From contig NZ_CP074102.1 of assembly GCF_018310535.1 (NCBI RefSeq), forward strand, positions 6,262,001-6,326,000: 64,000 nucleotides of DNA, written 5' to 3'. Positions 8,270 through 17,334 of this stretch are shown one piece after another (the stretch's first letter is position 1; each line of letters opens with the position of its first letter). The notes under the pieces are model-generated. The model did no database searches. It saw only the letters and a list, made by a program, of their open reading frames with translations, and was not told the origin of the DNA. The translations under genes were made by a program, and so were the position numbers. The DNA comes from Streptomyces mirabilis (lineage in GTDB: Bacteria; Actinomycetota; Actinomycetes; Streptomycetales; Streptomycetaceae).

Positions 8270-11200
8270 ATGGACCCCGTGCGCTACCGCATCCTTGGCA
8301 CCACCCAGGCACTCCGCCCCGACGGCACGCCCGTCGTGCTCGGTGGGGCGCGGCTGCGCGCCCTTTTGACCGTGCTCGCGCTGCGGCCCGGACGGACCGT
8401 GCCCGCGGCCGTTCTGGTGGACGAGGTGTGGGACGGCGATCCGCCCGCCGACGCACCGGGCGCGCTCCAGGCCCTGGTGGGACGGCTGCGCAGGGCGCTC
8501 GGGTCGCAGGCGGTGGACTCGGGGGACGGCGGCTACCGGTTGGCCGCGGGCACCGACGACATCGACCTGTACCGTTTCGAGCGGCTCGCGGGGGAGGGCG
8601 CACGCGCGCTCGCCGACGGCGACCCCACGAAGGCGGCCGAGGCCCTCGAAGACGCCCTGGCCCTGTGGCGCGGCCCGGCCCTCGCCGACCTCCCGGACCG
8701 CGCCGCCGAGTCGGCCCGCTGGGAGACCCGCCGTCTCGACGTACGGCGCGCCCGGTTCACGGCGGCCCTCGCCCTCGGCCATGCCGAGCAGTCGCTGCCC
8801 GAGCTCACCGCCCTGTGCGACCTCCACCCTTTGGACGAGCCCCTGCACGTCCTGCGTCTGCGCGCCCTGCGTGACGCCGGCCGCTCCGCAGAGGCCCTCG
8901 CCGCGTACGAGTCCGTACGGGAGCTGCTGGCCGACCGCCTCGGCTCCGACCCCGGACCCGAACTGCGCGCCCTGCATGGGGAGTTGCTCAGTCCGGCCGA
9001 CGGTGGCGGCGGGGCGCACGCCCAGGGACCGCGACCCGGCGCCGCGGGTCGGACCGAGAACCGGACCGAGAACCGGACCGAGAACCGGACCGAGAGCCGG
9101 CCCGCACCGGCTGGGCCTGGCCGCTCCGCGCCCCCGCCTCCGCCCCCCGGCAACCTCCGCGCCCGGCTCACCTCCTTCGTCGGGCGGGCCGCGGACATCG
9201 ACACGATCCGGGGGGATCTGGCGGCGGCACGCCTCGTGACCTTGCTCGGGCCCGGTGGGGCCGGCAAGACACGGCTGTCGCAGGAGGCCGCGGAGACCAT
9301 GGCGGACACCGCGCCGGACGGGGTGTGGCTGGCCGAACTCGCGCCGGTCGACGACCCGGAGGCCGTGTCCGAGGCCGTGCTCACCGCCGTCGGAGCCCGC
9401 GAGACCGTGCTGCGCGGCGCCGGTGCCGAGGAGATGCGGGCCGCCGCCGACCGGCACGGCGACCCCCTGCAGCGGCTCGCCGAGCACTGCGCCAAGCGCC
9501 GCATGCTGATCGTCCTCGACAACTGCGAGCACGTCGTGGACGCCGCCGCGCGTCTCGTCGAGGAGTTGCTCGAACGGTGCCCGGGGCTGACGGTACTGGC
9601 CACCAGCCGCGAACCCCTCGGCGTACCGGGGGAGTTGCTGCGCCCCGTGGAGCCGCTGCCGGAGCCGTTCGCGCTGCGGCTGCTGGCCGACCGGGGGGCC
9701 GCCGCCCGCCCGGGTTTCCGGGTCGAGGACGACCCCGCGGCCGCCGCCGAGATCTGCCGCCGCCTCGACGGGCTGCCGCTCGCCATCGAACTCGCCGCCG
9801 CCCGGCTGCGGATGCTCACCCCGCGTCAGATCGCCGACCGGCTCGACGACCGGTTCCGCCTGCTGACCTCCGGCAGTCGTACCGTCCTGCCGCGCCAGCA
9901 GACCCTGCGCGCCGTCGTCGACTGGTCCTGGGACCTCCTCGACGAGGACGAACGGGACGTGCTGCGGCGGCTGTCCGTCTTCGCGGGCGGCTGCGACCTC
10001 GCCGCAGCCGAGGCCGTCTGCGGGCCGGCCGCCCTGGAAGCCCTCGGCTCGCTCGTCGACAAGTCCCTTGTCGTGGCCGCCCCTTGGGGGGACGGCGAGA
10101 TGCGCTACCGGCTCCTGGAGACCGTCGGCGAGTACGCGGGAGAGCGGCTCGACGAGTCGGGGCAGCGCCCCGCAGCCGAGCGCGCCCACCTCACGCACTA
10201 CCGCGAACTGGCCCGCACCACCGACCCCCGGCTGCGCGGCCTCGGCCAGCGCGCCGCCATCGAACGACTGGAGACCGAGTCGGAGAACATCCGCGCCGCC
10301 CTCCAGCACGCCGTCGCCGCCCGCGACGAGCAGGAGGCGCTCTGCCTCGTCCTCTCCCTGGCCTGGTACTGGCAGATGCGCGATCTGCGGCTGATGGCCC
10401 GCCACTGGTCCCGCGAGGTCATGGCCCTCGGTCCGGACCCCTTCGACGAGCCCGTGCGGCCGGCCGCCCCGCTGCTGGAGAGCTGCACCGACACCCCGCC
10501 GCCGATGCGCCCCGAGGTCCTCGAAGAGGCCCGCCGCGGTGTCCACCTCGTCCATCTCTCCTGCATGGACATGGACATGGCGGCCTGGGACACCCCGCAG
10601 GCGAAGCGGAAACTGCGCGTCATCAGCGAGACCTACCGCCCGGGCCAGCCGCAGACCTGTCGCACCCCCGGCAACCTCTGGTTCTACGCCGTGATCCTGA
10701 CCGGCGACATCGAGCGGATGCGCTCCGTCATCGACGCGACCGTCCAGACCTGCCGCGAACTCGGCTACGGGTGGGAACTCGCCGTCTCCCTCCAGATGCG
10801 TGCCAACATCCTCGCCAACCGGGCCACCTGGGCGGGCGACGCGACCCGGGACGCCGACGAGGCACTGGAACTCTTCACCCGGCTCGGGGACGCCTGGGGC
10901 GCCGCCGAGGCACTCTCCGCACGCGGTGAGGCCCACGAGCGCCGCGGCGAGTTCGCGCTCGCCGCCGCGGACTACACGGAGGCCATGACCCACGCCGAAG
11001 GTCTCGGCGCGCACGCCCAGACGGCTGTCCTGAGCACCCGGCTCGGCGGTGTGCTCATCGAGTCCGGCGACACCGAACGCGGCGAGCGATTGCTGCGGCA
11101 GGTCCTGGAGCGCGGCGACGGCGCCTTCAATGAGGCCATGCCCGCCTCCCGGCTGTTCCTGTCGATGTGGCTGGGCCGCAGCGGCCGGGTCGCCGAGGCG

Positions 11201-11644
11201 CGCGAAGAGATGCGGTTGCTGCGTGCGAACTTCGAAGCGGTCACCTTCGTGGTCTTCGACGGCTTCGTGGTGGGCGTCGAGGCCTGGCTGGACGCGCTCG
11301 AGGGGCAGCACGAGTCCGCCCTGGAGAAGGTGCGGCAGGCGCTGGCGCGGGCGGGCGACCCGTTGTCGCAGATCATCGCCCCGCACATGCCCTCCGCGCA
11401 TCTGACCACCGCTGCCATCGCCCTCACCGGCCTGGACGACGGCCGCCGCGTCCGCGACGCGGCCGTGCTGCTCGGGGCCGCCGACCATCTGCTGCCGCCC
11501 GGGCACTTCGTGGGCCCGATGGAGGACCAGGTGCGCGCACAGGCGGAGGCCGACGTACGGGCCGCGCTGGACGACGCGACGTACGAGGCCGCGTACGCCG
11601 AGGGCGGCGGGCTCTCCCTGGAGGAGGCCGCCGCCCTCGTATGA
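8270..11644 (+). CDS. AfsR/SARP-type transcriptional regulator with NB-ARC ATPase
   Basis: Encodes 1124 residues. Domains: OmpR-like winged helix (about 1-93, ending GDGGYRLA); bacterial transcriptional activation domain (about 97-245); a low-complexity linker with RTEN repeats; NB-ARC NTPase with P-loop GPGGAGKTR (about 327-335) and Walker B LIVLDNCEH; then an alpha-helical TPR-like half (about 620-1124). Such large SARPs activate secondary-metabolite promoters or morphogenesis, with ATP binding and phosphorylation as switches in AfsR. No biosynthetic cluster is next to it, so the target is unknown. ATG 8270 has GGAG four bases upstream; GTG 8279 is an alternative. The nearest genes downstream are convergent. 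Confidence 0.9.
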   Translation: MDPVRYRILGTTQALRPDGTPVVLGGARLRALLTVLALRPGRTVPAAVLVDEVWDGDPPADAPGALQALVGRLRRALGSQAVDSGDGGYRLAAGTDDIDLYRFERLAGEGARALADGDPTKAAEALEDALALWRGPALADLPDRAAESARWETRRLDVRRARFTAALALGHAEQSLPELTALCDLHPLDEPLHVLRLRALRDAGRSAEALAAYESVRELLADRLGSDPGPELRALHGELLSPADGGGGAHAQGPRPGAAGRTENRTENRTENRTESRPAPAGPGRSAPPPPPPGNLRARLTSFVGRAADIDTIRGDLAAARLVTLLGPGGAGKTRLSQEAAETMADTAPDGVWLAELAPVDDPEAVSEAVLTAVGARETVLRGAGAEEMRAAADRHGDPLQRLAEHCAKRRMLIVLDNCEHVVDAAARLVEELLERCPGLTVLATSREPLGVPGELLRPVEPLPEPFALRLLADRGAAARPGFRVEDDPAAAAEICRRLDGLPLAIELAAARLRMLTPRQIADRLDDRFRLLTSGSRTVLPRQQTLRAVVDWSWDLLDEDERDVLRRLSVFAGGCDLAAAEAVCGPAALEALGSLVDKSLVVAAPWGDGEMRYRLLETVGEYAGERLDESGQRPAAERAHLTHYRELARTTDPRLRGLGQRAAIERLETESENIRAALQHAVAARDEQEALCLVLSLAWYWQMRDLRLMARHWSREVMALGPDPFDEPVRPAAPLLESCTDTPPPMRPEVLEEARRGVHLVHLSCMDMDMAAWDTPQAKRKLRVISETYRPGQPQTCRTPGNLWFYAVILTGDIERMRSVIDATVQTCRELGYGWELAVSLQMRANILANRATWAGDATRDADEALELFTRLGDAWGAAEALSARGEAHERRGEFALAAADYTEAMTHAEGLGAHAQTAVLSTRLGGVLIESGDTERGERLLRQVLERGDGAFNEAMPASRLFLSMWLGRSGRVAEAREEMRLLRANFEAVTFVVFDGFVVGVEAWLDALEGQHESALEKVRQALARAGDPLSQIIAPHMPSAHLTTAAIALTGLDDGRRVRDAAVLLGAADHLLPPGHFVGPMEDQVRAQAEADVRAALDDATYEAAYAEGGGLSLEEAAALV
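9051..9098 (+). repeat. 12-bp tandem repeat in the AfsR-like linker
   Basis: Four consecutive 12-bp units of GGACCGAGAACC type encode the tetrapeptide R-T-E-N repeated (last unit R-T-E-S). They lie in the linker between the activation domain and the NTPase. The copy number is a likely site of slippage but stays in frame. Confidence 0.9.
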
Positions 11645-11697
11645 CGCGGACCGGGGGTTGAAGCGGACCGGGGTTTCCGTGGTCCTGCGAGCGAACG

Positions 11698-12522
11698 TCA
11701 GCTCTTGGTGCGGAACTTGTGGATCGCGATCGGCGCCATGACCAGGGTGAGCCCCGCCGTCCAGGCGAGGGTCACCCACAGGCTGTGCGTGACCGGGCCG
11801 CCCACCATCAGGCCGCGCGTGGTGTCCGCGAGCGCGGACAGCGGGTTGTAGTCGGTGAAGTTCTGCAGCCAGCCGGGCATGGTCCGGGTCGGCGAGAAGA
11901 TGGACGAGCCGAACTGCAGGGGCATCAGCACGAGGAAGCCCATCGCCTGCACGGACTGCGCGTTCTTCATCGTCACCCCGAGGACCAGGAAGATCCACAT
12001 CAGGGACGAGCCGAAGAGGACGGAGAGCCCCACGGAGGCGAACAGACCCGGCCAGTTCGTGATGTCGAAGCCGACCAGCACGCCGACGATCATGAGGATC
12101 GTCGTCGCGACGAGCATCCGCATCAGCTCCACCACGATCTTGGCGAAGAGCACGGAGCCCTGGCCGATCGGCAGGGTGCGGAAGCGGTCCATCACCCCCT
12201 TCTGGAAGTCCTCGTTGAAGCCGGTGCCGACGGCCGTGGCGATGTTCATCGCCGTCATCGCCATCAGACCGGGCACCACGTACTGCACGTACCTGTCCTG
12301 CCCGCCGCCGAGCGACTGCCCGATGGAGCCGCCGAAGACGTACACGAACAGCAGGGTGAAGACGACCGGCATCAGGACGGCGTCGAACATCGACTCCGGG
12401 TCCTGGCGGATCCACAGCAGGTTGCGGCGGACGAGCGCGCCGATGTGGCGCGCGTGCGCGCGGGGCGAGATACGGGGGTCGCCCTTCGCGGCGAGGGGGG
12501 CTTCGGCGACGGCGGTACTCAT
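11698..12522 (-). CDS. ABC-2 type exporter permease (DrrB-like)
   Basis: Encodes 274 residues with six hydrophobic segments after a 30-residue cytoplasmic tail. It contains the ABC-2 features RNLLWIRQDPESMFDAVLMP before the first helix and a coupling segment KGVMDRFRTLPIGQGSVL in the first cytoplasmic loop. This matches daunorubicin-resistance DrrB permeases. Start ATG 12522 has GGAGG upstream. The start overlaps the stop of the ATPase gene by four bases (ATGA), so the two are translationally coupled. The likely role is efflux of a hydrophobic drug or lipid; substrate unknown. Confidence 0.92.
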   Translation of the reverse strand: MSTAVAEAPLAAKGDPRISPRAHARHIGALVRRNLLWIRQDPESMFDAVLMPVVFTLLFVYVFGGSIGQSLGGGQDRYVQYVVPGLMAMTAMNIATAVGTGFNEDFQKGVMDRFRTLPIGQGSVLFAKIVVELMRMLVATTILMIVGVLVGFDITNWPGLFASVGLSVLFGSSLMWIFLVLGVTMKNAQSVQAMGFLVLMPLQFGSSIFSPTRTMPGWLQNFTDYNPLSALADTTRGLMVGGPVTHSLWVTLAWTAGLTLVMAPIAIHKFRTKS

Positions 12523-13547
12523 GCGGAGACCTCCTCGTAGGCGCGGGCGGGGGCGGCATCCTGCGGGGCACTGGCCTTGTGGCCGGTGAGGGACAGGAAC
12601 ACCTCGTCCAGGCTGGGCAGTTCGGTGGAGATGGAGCCGATCGTGATGCCGCGCGCGGTGACCGCGCCGACCACGGCGGTGAGCTGTTCGTCGCTGAGGA
12701 TCGGGACCAGCACGGTGCCGGTCTCGGTGTCCACGACGGAGGCGGCGAGACCGGTGAGGCCCAGCTCGTCGAAGAGGGCGGCCAGCGGGCGCAGCTCCAG
12801 CGGGTCCACCGGGCGGATGCGCAGCGTGCGGCCGCCGACCCGGGCCTTCAGCTCGTCGATCCGGCCGCTGGCGATGACCTTGCCGCGGTCGATGACCGTC
12901 AGCTCGGAGGCCAGCTGCTCGGCCTCCTCCATGTACTGGGTGGTGAGCAGCACGGTGGCGCCGTCCGCGACCATCCGCTTGACCTCCTTCCACACCTCGT
13001 TGCGGGTGCGCGGGTCGAGTCCGGTGGTCGGCTCGTCCAGATAGAGGACGGACGGGTGGCCGATCATGGAGGCGGCGAGGTCGAGACGGCGGCGCATACC
13101 GCCGGAGTACGTCGATGCCGGACGCTTGGCCGCCTCGGTGAGCGAGAAGCGCTCAAGGAGTTCGTCGGCACGCCGACGGGCGTCCTTGCGGGGCAGGTCG
13201 AGCAGCCGCCCGATCATGTACAGGTTCTCCCAGCCGGGGAGCTTCTCGTCGACCGAGGCGTACTGACCGGTCAGGCCTATCACCCGGCGCAGCTGGCGGG
13301 GCTGCGTGAGCACGTCGTAACCGGCGACGGTGGCCCGGCCGGCGTCGGGGGTGATGAGGGTGGACAGGATACGGACGAGGGTGGTCTTGCCGGCACCGTT
13401 GGGACCCAGCACCCCGAGGACGGTTCCCTCGCGGACGTCCAGGTCCACGCCGTCCAGAGCCTTGGTCTCGCCGTAGTGCTTGACCAGCCCCCGCACGGAG
13501 ACGGCGCTGCGGGCGCCGCTGTCGGGGTTCTTGTCGATTCGCGTCAT
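12519..13547 (-). CDS. ABC exporter ATP-binding protein (DrrA-like)
   Basis: Encodes 342 residues. Walker A GPNGAGKTT (about residue 52), Q-loop, signature YSGGMRRRLDLAA (about 147), Walker B VLYLDEPTTGLDP and the switch His region (LLTTQYMEEAEQ) are all intact. A C-terminal regulatory domain of about 110 residues (LRIRPVDPLEL onwards) is typical of DrrA. It pairs with the permease gene that follows. ATG 13547 is used; ATG 13553 is two codons upstream and neither has a strong ribosome site. Confidence 0.93.
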   Translation of the reverse strand: MTRIDKNPDSGARSAVSVRGLVKHYGETKALDGVDLDVREGTVLGVLGPNGAGKTTLVRILSTLITPDAGRATVAGYDVLTQPRQLRRVIGLTGQYASVDEKLPGWENLYMIGRLLDLPRKDARRRADELLERFSLTEAAKRPASTYSGGMRRRLDLAASMIGHPSVLYLDEPTTGLDPRTRNEVWKEVKRMVADGATVLLTTQYMEEAEQLASELTVIDRGKVIASGRIDELKARVGGRTLRIRPVDPLELRPLAALFDELGLTGLAASVVDTETGTVLVPILSDEQLTAVVGAVTARGITIGSISTELPSLDEVFLSLTGHKASAPQDAAPARAYEEVSA

Positions 13548-13674
13548 GCCCATCAAGGTGCCAGCGCCCACCGACAAACCACCTACAGCTCGCCTACAGC
13601 GCCGTACGCTCACCGATATATCGTCGACAGACGTTCGCGCGTATCACCGTGGTGCGTGCGCTTCGCGCACGGCG

Positions 13675-13707
13675 ACAGCCCGCCGACGGGGGAAATCGGC
13701 GGGCTGT
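13675..13707 (-). terminator. Perfect hairpin between panB and the ABC genes
   Basis: 12-bp stem (ACAGCCCGCCGA pairs with TCGGCGGGCTGT) around a 9-base loop, 59 bases after the panB stop. No clear U-tract follows, which is common for Streptomyces terminators. Confidence 0.7.
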
Positions 13708-13765
13708 CTTGGTGCCGCAGTGGTTCAGAGGGCCTCAGGTGTTCATGAGTCCCAGGTCCAGGTGC

Positions 13766-14653
13766 TCAGTGGACGGAGTGCTCCTCAAGAGGGAACGTTC
13801 CGCCGACGACGTCGTCGGCGAACGCGCGCGCCGCGTTGCCCATGACCTCGCGCAGATCGGCGTACTTCTTCACGAACTTCGGCACCCTGCCGCCGGTGAG
13901 GCCGAGCATGTCGGTCCACACCAGGACCTGCGCGTCGGTCTCCGGACCCGCGCCGATGCCGACGGTCGGGATGTGCAGGGTGCGCGTGACCTCGGCGGCG
14001 AGCTCCGCCGGGACCAGCTCCAGGACGACCGCGAACGCGCCCGCGTCCTGGATCGCCTTGGCGTCGCGCAGCAGCTGCTGGGCGGCCTCCTCGCCGCGGC
14101 CCTGGACTCGGTAGCCCATGGAGTTCACGGACTGAGGGGTCAGGCCGATGTGCGCCATCACGGGGATGCCGGACTCCACGAGCAGCTCGATCTGGCGGTG
14201 CGAGCGCTCGCCGCCCTCCAGCTTCACCGCGCCGACCCCGGCCTCCTTGACCAGGCGGGTGGCGGAGCGCAGGGCCTGGACGGGGCCTTCCTGGTACGAC
14301 CCGAAGGGCAGGTCGCCGACGATCAGTGCGCGGCTGGTGCCGCGCACGACCGCGGCGGACAGCATCGTCATCTCGTCGAGGGTGACGGGGACGGTCGTCT
14401 CGTATCCCAGGTGGCAGTTGCCCGCCGAGTCACCGACGAGCATGACCGGGATGCCGGCCTCGTCGAAGACGGACGCGGTCATCGCGTCGTAGGCGGTGAG
14501 CATCGGCCACTTCTCGCCGCGCTCCTTGGCTGTGGTGATGTCGCGGACCGTGATGCGGCGGGTGCTCTTGCCGCCGTACAGCGCCTTGCTGCTGTCGGTG
14601 GTCGCCCGCGCACCCTCCGCGGGCTGCTTCGGGGCAGCCGAAAGCTGCGTCAT
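13766..14653 (-). CDS. panB: 3-methyl-2-oxobutanoate hydroxymethyltransferase
   Basis: First committed step of pantothenate synthesis: transfers a hydroxymethyl group from methylene-tetrahydrofolate to alpha-ketoisovalerate. The 295-residue protein carries the PanB signatures MLTAYDAMTASVFDEAG, VMLVGDSAGNCHLGY (metal-binding Asp), VKLEGGE, PVMAHIGLTPQ and VIGIGAG-type PTVGIGAGPETDAQ. The N-terminal extension of about 25 residues is usual in Streptomyces. ATG 14653 has AGAAGGAG eight bases upstream. No other pantothenate gene is adjacent. Confidence 0.96.
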   Translation of the reverse strand: MTQLSAAPKQPAEGARATTDSSKALYGGKSTRRITVRDITTAKERGEKWPMLTAYDAMTASVFDEAGIPVMLVGDSAGNCHLGYETTVPVTLDEMTMLSAAVVRGTSRALIVGDLPFGSYQEGPVQALRSATRLVKEAGVGAVKLEGGERSHRQIELLVESGIPVMAHIGLTPQSVNSMGYRVQGRGEEAAQQLLRDAKAIQDAGAFAVVLELVPAELAAEVTRTLHIPTVGIGAGPETDAQVLVWTDMLGLTGGRVPKFVKKYADLREVMGNAARAFADDVVGGTFPLEEHSVH

Positions 14654-14805
14654 CGCAACGGCTCCTTCTGTCATCTCGAGGCGCCCTGCCGGCGTCCCCG
14701 GATCCCCTACATGGTGGCACCTCGTGCCACCGGGGGCCAGACCGGGTCGAGCGACGTACGTCTCGGTGGACCATAGGCCCATCTCTTCGTAAGGTCTCTG
14801 TAAAG

Positions 14806-14840
14806 GATTTTCGATACGAGACGGTCCCGTATCGAAAATC
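14806..14840. promoter_or_regulatory. 35-bp palindromic operator before the MFS exporter
   Basis: Left arm GATTTTCGATACG (14806-14818) pairs perfectly with CGTATCGAAAATC (14828-14840). The inner bases GAC-G-GTC continue the symmetry with one mismatch, making a near-perfect palindrome centred on 14823. It ends 15 bases before the MFS start and just before a possible -10 (TAGGCT, 14843). A repressor bound here would block transcription. The TetR regulator two genes downstream (16501-17121) is the natural candidate. Confidence 0.8.
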
Positions 14841-14855
14841 GCTAGGCTCGGCCCC

Positions 14856-16448
14856 ATGACAAATCCCGCAGCCCACGTCGAACGGCGCGTGCCCGAAGCC
14901 GTGCACCGGCGCCGCTGGGCCATTCTCGGCGTGCTCATGCTCAGCCTGTTGATAGTGGTGCTGGACAACTCCATCCTCAACGTCGCGATCAAGACGATCT
15001 CGACGCCGGCGCCCACCGGGCTCGGCGCCACCCAGAGTGAGCTGGAGTGGGCCATCAACGCCTACACGCTCGTCTTCGCGGGGCTGCTCTTCACCGCGGG
15101 CCTCCTCGGCGACCGGCTCGGCCGCAAGAAGGTCCTGCTCGCCGGACTCGCCGTCTTCGGCACCGGTTCCGCGCTGGCCGCGGAGGCCGGCTCGCCCGTC
15201 CAGCTCATCGTGTTCCGCGCGCTGATGGGCTTCGGCGCCGCCTTCGTGATGCCCGCCACCCTCGCCGTCCTCATGAACGTCTTCGAGCGCGAGGAGCAGC
15301 CCAAGGCCATCGGCATCTGGGCCGGCGGCGTCGGCATCGCCATCGCCATCGGCCCGATCACCGGCGGCGTGCTCCTCGCCCACTTCTGGTGGGGCTCGGT
15401 CTTCCTGATCAACGTGCCGATCGTGCTGCTCGCGCTCGGCCTGATGTTCTGGCTGGTCCCGGACTCCCGCGACCCGAACCCCGGCCGCATCGACATCGTC
15501 GGTGTCGTCCTGTCCGTCATAGGGCTCGTCCTGCTCGTCTACGGCATCATCAAGGGCGGCCAGCTCGCCTCCTTCACCGATGCGGCGGTCCTCGCGACCA
15601 TCGGCGCCGGAATCGCCGTCATCGCCTGCTTCGTCATCTACGAGAAGCGCAGCGACCATCCGTCCATCGACATCACCTACTTCAAGAACAAGGTCTTCTC
15701 GGCCGCCATCGCCGCCATCGCGCTCGTCTTCTTCGCGATGATGGGCGTGACCTTCTTCTCCGTCTTCTACACCCAGAGCGTGCGGGGCTACTCGCCGTTG
15801 AAGACCGGTGTGCTGCTGCTGCCGCTCGCCGCGGCCCAGCTCTTCTTCGCGCCGCGCGCCCGCCTCGTCGTCGACCGCTTCGGCAACCGGGCCACCTGCA
15901 CGGCGGGCCTGCTGCTGCTCGGAGCGATGCTCGGCGCCTTCGCGACCCTGGACGCGGACACGCCCATCTGGCTCCTGGAGGTCATCTTCTTCCTCATGGG
16001 CACCGGCATGGCGCACATCATGACCCCGACCAGCGTCGTCATCATGCAGGCCCTGCCGCGCGAGAAGGCGGGCTCCGCCTCCGCCCTGAGCAACGTCTTC
16101 CGTCAGGTCGGCGGCGCCCTCGGCATCGCGGTCCTCGGCTCGGTCCTCTCCTCGGCCTACCGCAACGGCATCGAGGACAAGCTCACCCTCCTGCCGGCCG
16201 GCCTGCGGCACACCGCGGGCGAGTCCATCGAGGCCACCCTCGGCGTCGCCGCCAAGCTCGGCCCCCGGGGCGACGCCCTCATCACCCCGGCCAACGACGC
16301 CTTCCTGCACGCCATGCACGTCACCGCCCTGTGCGGTGCGGGCATCGCGCTGGTCGGCGCCGTGATCGTGGCCCTGTTCCTGCCGGGCCGCGGTTCGACC
16401 CCGCAACAGGGCAAGGAGGAGACGGAGTTGGTGGCCGCCGAGCGCTGA
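14856..16448 (+). CDS. MFS drug exporter, EmrB/QacA (DHA2) family
   Basis: The 530-residue protein has about 14 hydrophobic helices, the number typical of DHA2 proton-drug antiporters. Family motifs seen: [11 protein letters not shown] in helix 1, the motif A loop [11 protein letters not shown] (about residue 88), and motif C-like [15 protein letters not shown] in helix 5. Its expression is probably controlled by the palindrome just upstream. A TetR gene follows 52 bp downstream, giving a self-contained exporter-repressor unit. The substrate is unknown. Confidence 0.93.
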   Translation: MTNPAAHVERRVPEAVHRRRWAILGVLMLSLLIVVLDNSILNVAIKTISTPAPTGLGATQSELEWAINAYTLVFAGLLFTAGLLGDRLGRKKVLLAGLAVFGTGSALAAEAGSPVQLIVFRALMGFGAAFVMPATLAVLMNVFEREEQPKAIGIWAGGVGIAIAIGPITGGVLLAHFWWGSVFLINVPIVLLALGLMFWLVPDSRDPNPGRIDIVGVVLSVIGLVLLVYGIIKGGQLASFTDAAVLATIGAGIAVIACFVIYEKRSDHPSIDITYFKNKVFSAAIAAIALVFFAMMGVTFFSVFYTQSVRGYSPLKTGVLLLPLAAAQLFFAPRARLVVDRFGNRATCTAGLLLLGAMLGAFATLDADTPIWLLEVIFFLMGTGMAHIMTPTSVVIMQALPREKAGSASALSNVFRQVGGALGIAVLGSVLSSAYRNGIEDKLTLLPAGLRHTAGESIEATLGVAAKLGPRGDALITPANDAFLHAMHVTALCGAGIALVGAVIVALFLPGRGSTPQQGKEETELVAAER

Positions 16449-16500
16449 CAGGGCGCGGCAGGGAGAATTGCGCCAGTACCACCGAGGAAAGGAGCGACAC

Positions 16501-17121
16501 GTGAGCCTCGCGGACAGCCGAGCCAGGCAAGAGGGGTCCCCCCGGGGGCGCCCCCGCAGCGAGGCCGTGGAGCGCTCCATCATCGAAGGCGCGATAAAAC
16601 TCCTGGAGGACGGCGTCCCCCTCGCGGACATCTCCATCGAACGCCTGGCCAGGACCGCGGGCGTCGGCAAGGCGACCATCTACCGCCGTTGGAGCGGCAA
16701 GGAGGAACTCTTCGTCGACGTCATGCGCGCCACCGAGCCCCCGGATGCCGAACTCCCCGGCACCTCGATGCGCGACGACCTGATAGCCCTTCTGGAGCCG
16801 CTGCGCCAGCGGGGCCTGGCCAGCCGCTCCTCGGCGCTCCTGCACAACGTCTACGCCCAGATCAAGTCCAGCCCCAAGATCTGGGACGCGTACCAGGCGA
16901 TCGTCATCGAACCGCGGCGTCTGACCACCTTCGAGGTCCTGCGCCGCGGCCAGCGGGACGGCGAACTCCGCGACGACGTGGACATCGAGGTCATGAACGA
17001 CCTCTTCGTCGGCCCCATGCTGGTACGCGCCGTCATGCGCCCGGACGCCGAACTCCCCGAGGACCTGGCCGAACAGATCGTCGACACGGTACTCGCGGGA
17101 CTGCGTCCCGCCAGGCCTTAG
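16501..17121 (+). CDS. TetR-family repressor of the adjacent MFS exporter
   Basis: Encodes 206 residues from GTG 16501, preceded by GAAAGGAG. The N-terminal helix-turn-helix is clear (ISIERLARTAGVGKATIYRRWSGKEEL, about residues 36-62). It is followed by a TetR_C-type ligand domain (LHNVYAQIKSSPKIWDAYQ and the EPRRLTTFEVLRRGQRDGEL segment). It is probably co-transcribed with the exporter and would bind the palindrome at 14806-14840, giving autoregulation. The inducer is unknown. Confidence 0.9.
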   Translation: MSLADSRARQEGSPRGRPRSEAVERSIIEGAIKLLEDGVPLADISIERLARTAGVGKATIYRRWSGKEELFVDVMRATEPPDAELPGTSMRDDLIALLEPLRQRGLASRSSALLHNVYAQIKSSPKIWDAYQAIVIEPRRLTTFEVLRRGQRDGELRDDVDIEVMNDLFVGPMLVRAVMRPDAELPEDLAEQIVDTVLAGLRPARP

Positions 17122-17334
17122 TTCATCCTCTCGTTCATCCTCTCGGCCGATGCGCCGAATGTGCGCGTTTCGTCACAGAGGCCGCGCTCCGCCCCGTATT
17201 CGGAACTCCGAACACCGAGTTGTTCGTCCTCGTGCCCGTACGGCCGTCCCCGGACGGCGAGATCGACGCCGATCATCCCCTAGGGTCGTAGCCGAGGGGC
17301 TGACGGTGTGCACGGCAGGTTGTGAGGCGACGGT

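Noticed and set aside
9051..9098. Possible CRISPR or regulatory iteron
   Set aside because: The repeat is inside an open frame, is a multiple of three and encodes a linker.
8219..12571. 1450-codon open frame on the minus strand opposite the AfsR-like gene
   Set aside because: It is the antisense of a gene with clear domains. High GC makes long stop-free antisense frames common, and its residues are Gly/Arg/Pro/Ala-rich with no motifs.
13651..13670. Short GTGCG/CGCAC hairpin next to the panB terminator
   Set aside because: Short, part of a GC-rich run and adjacent to a much stronger stem; not counted separately.
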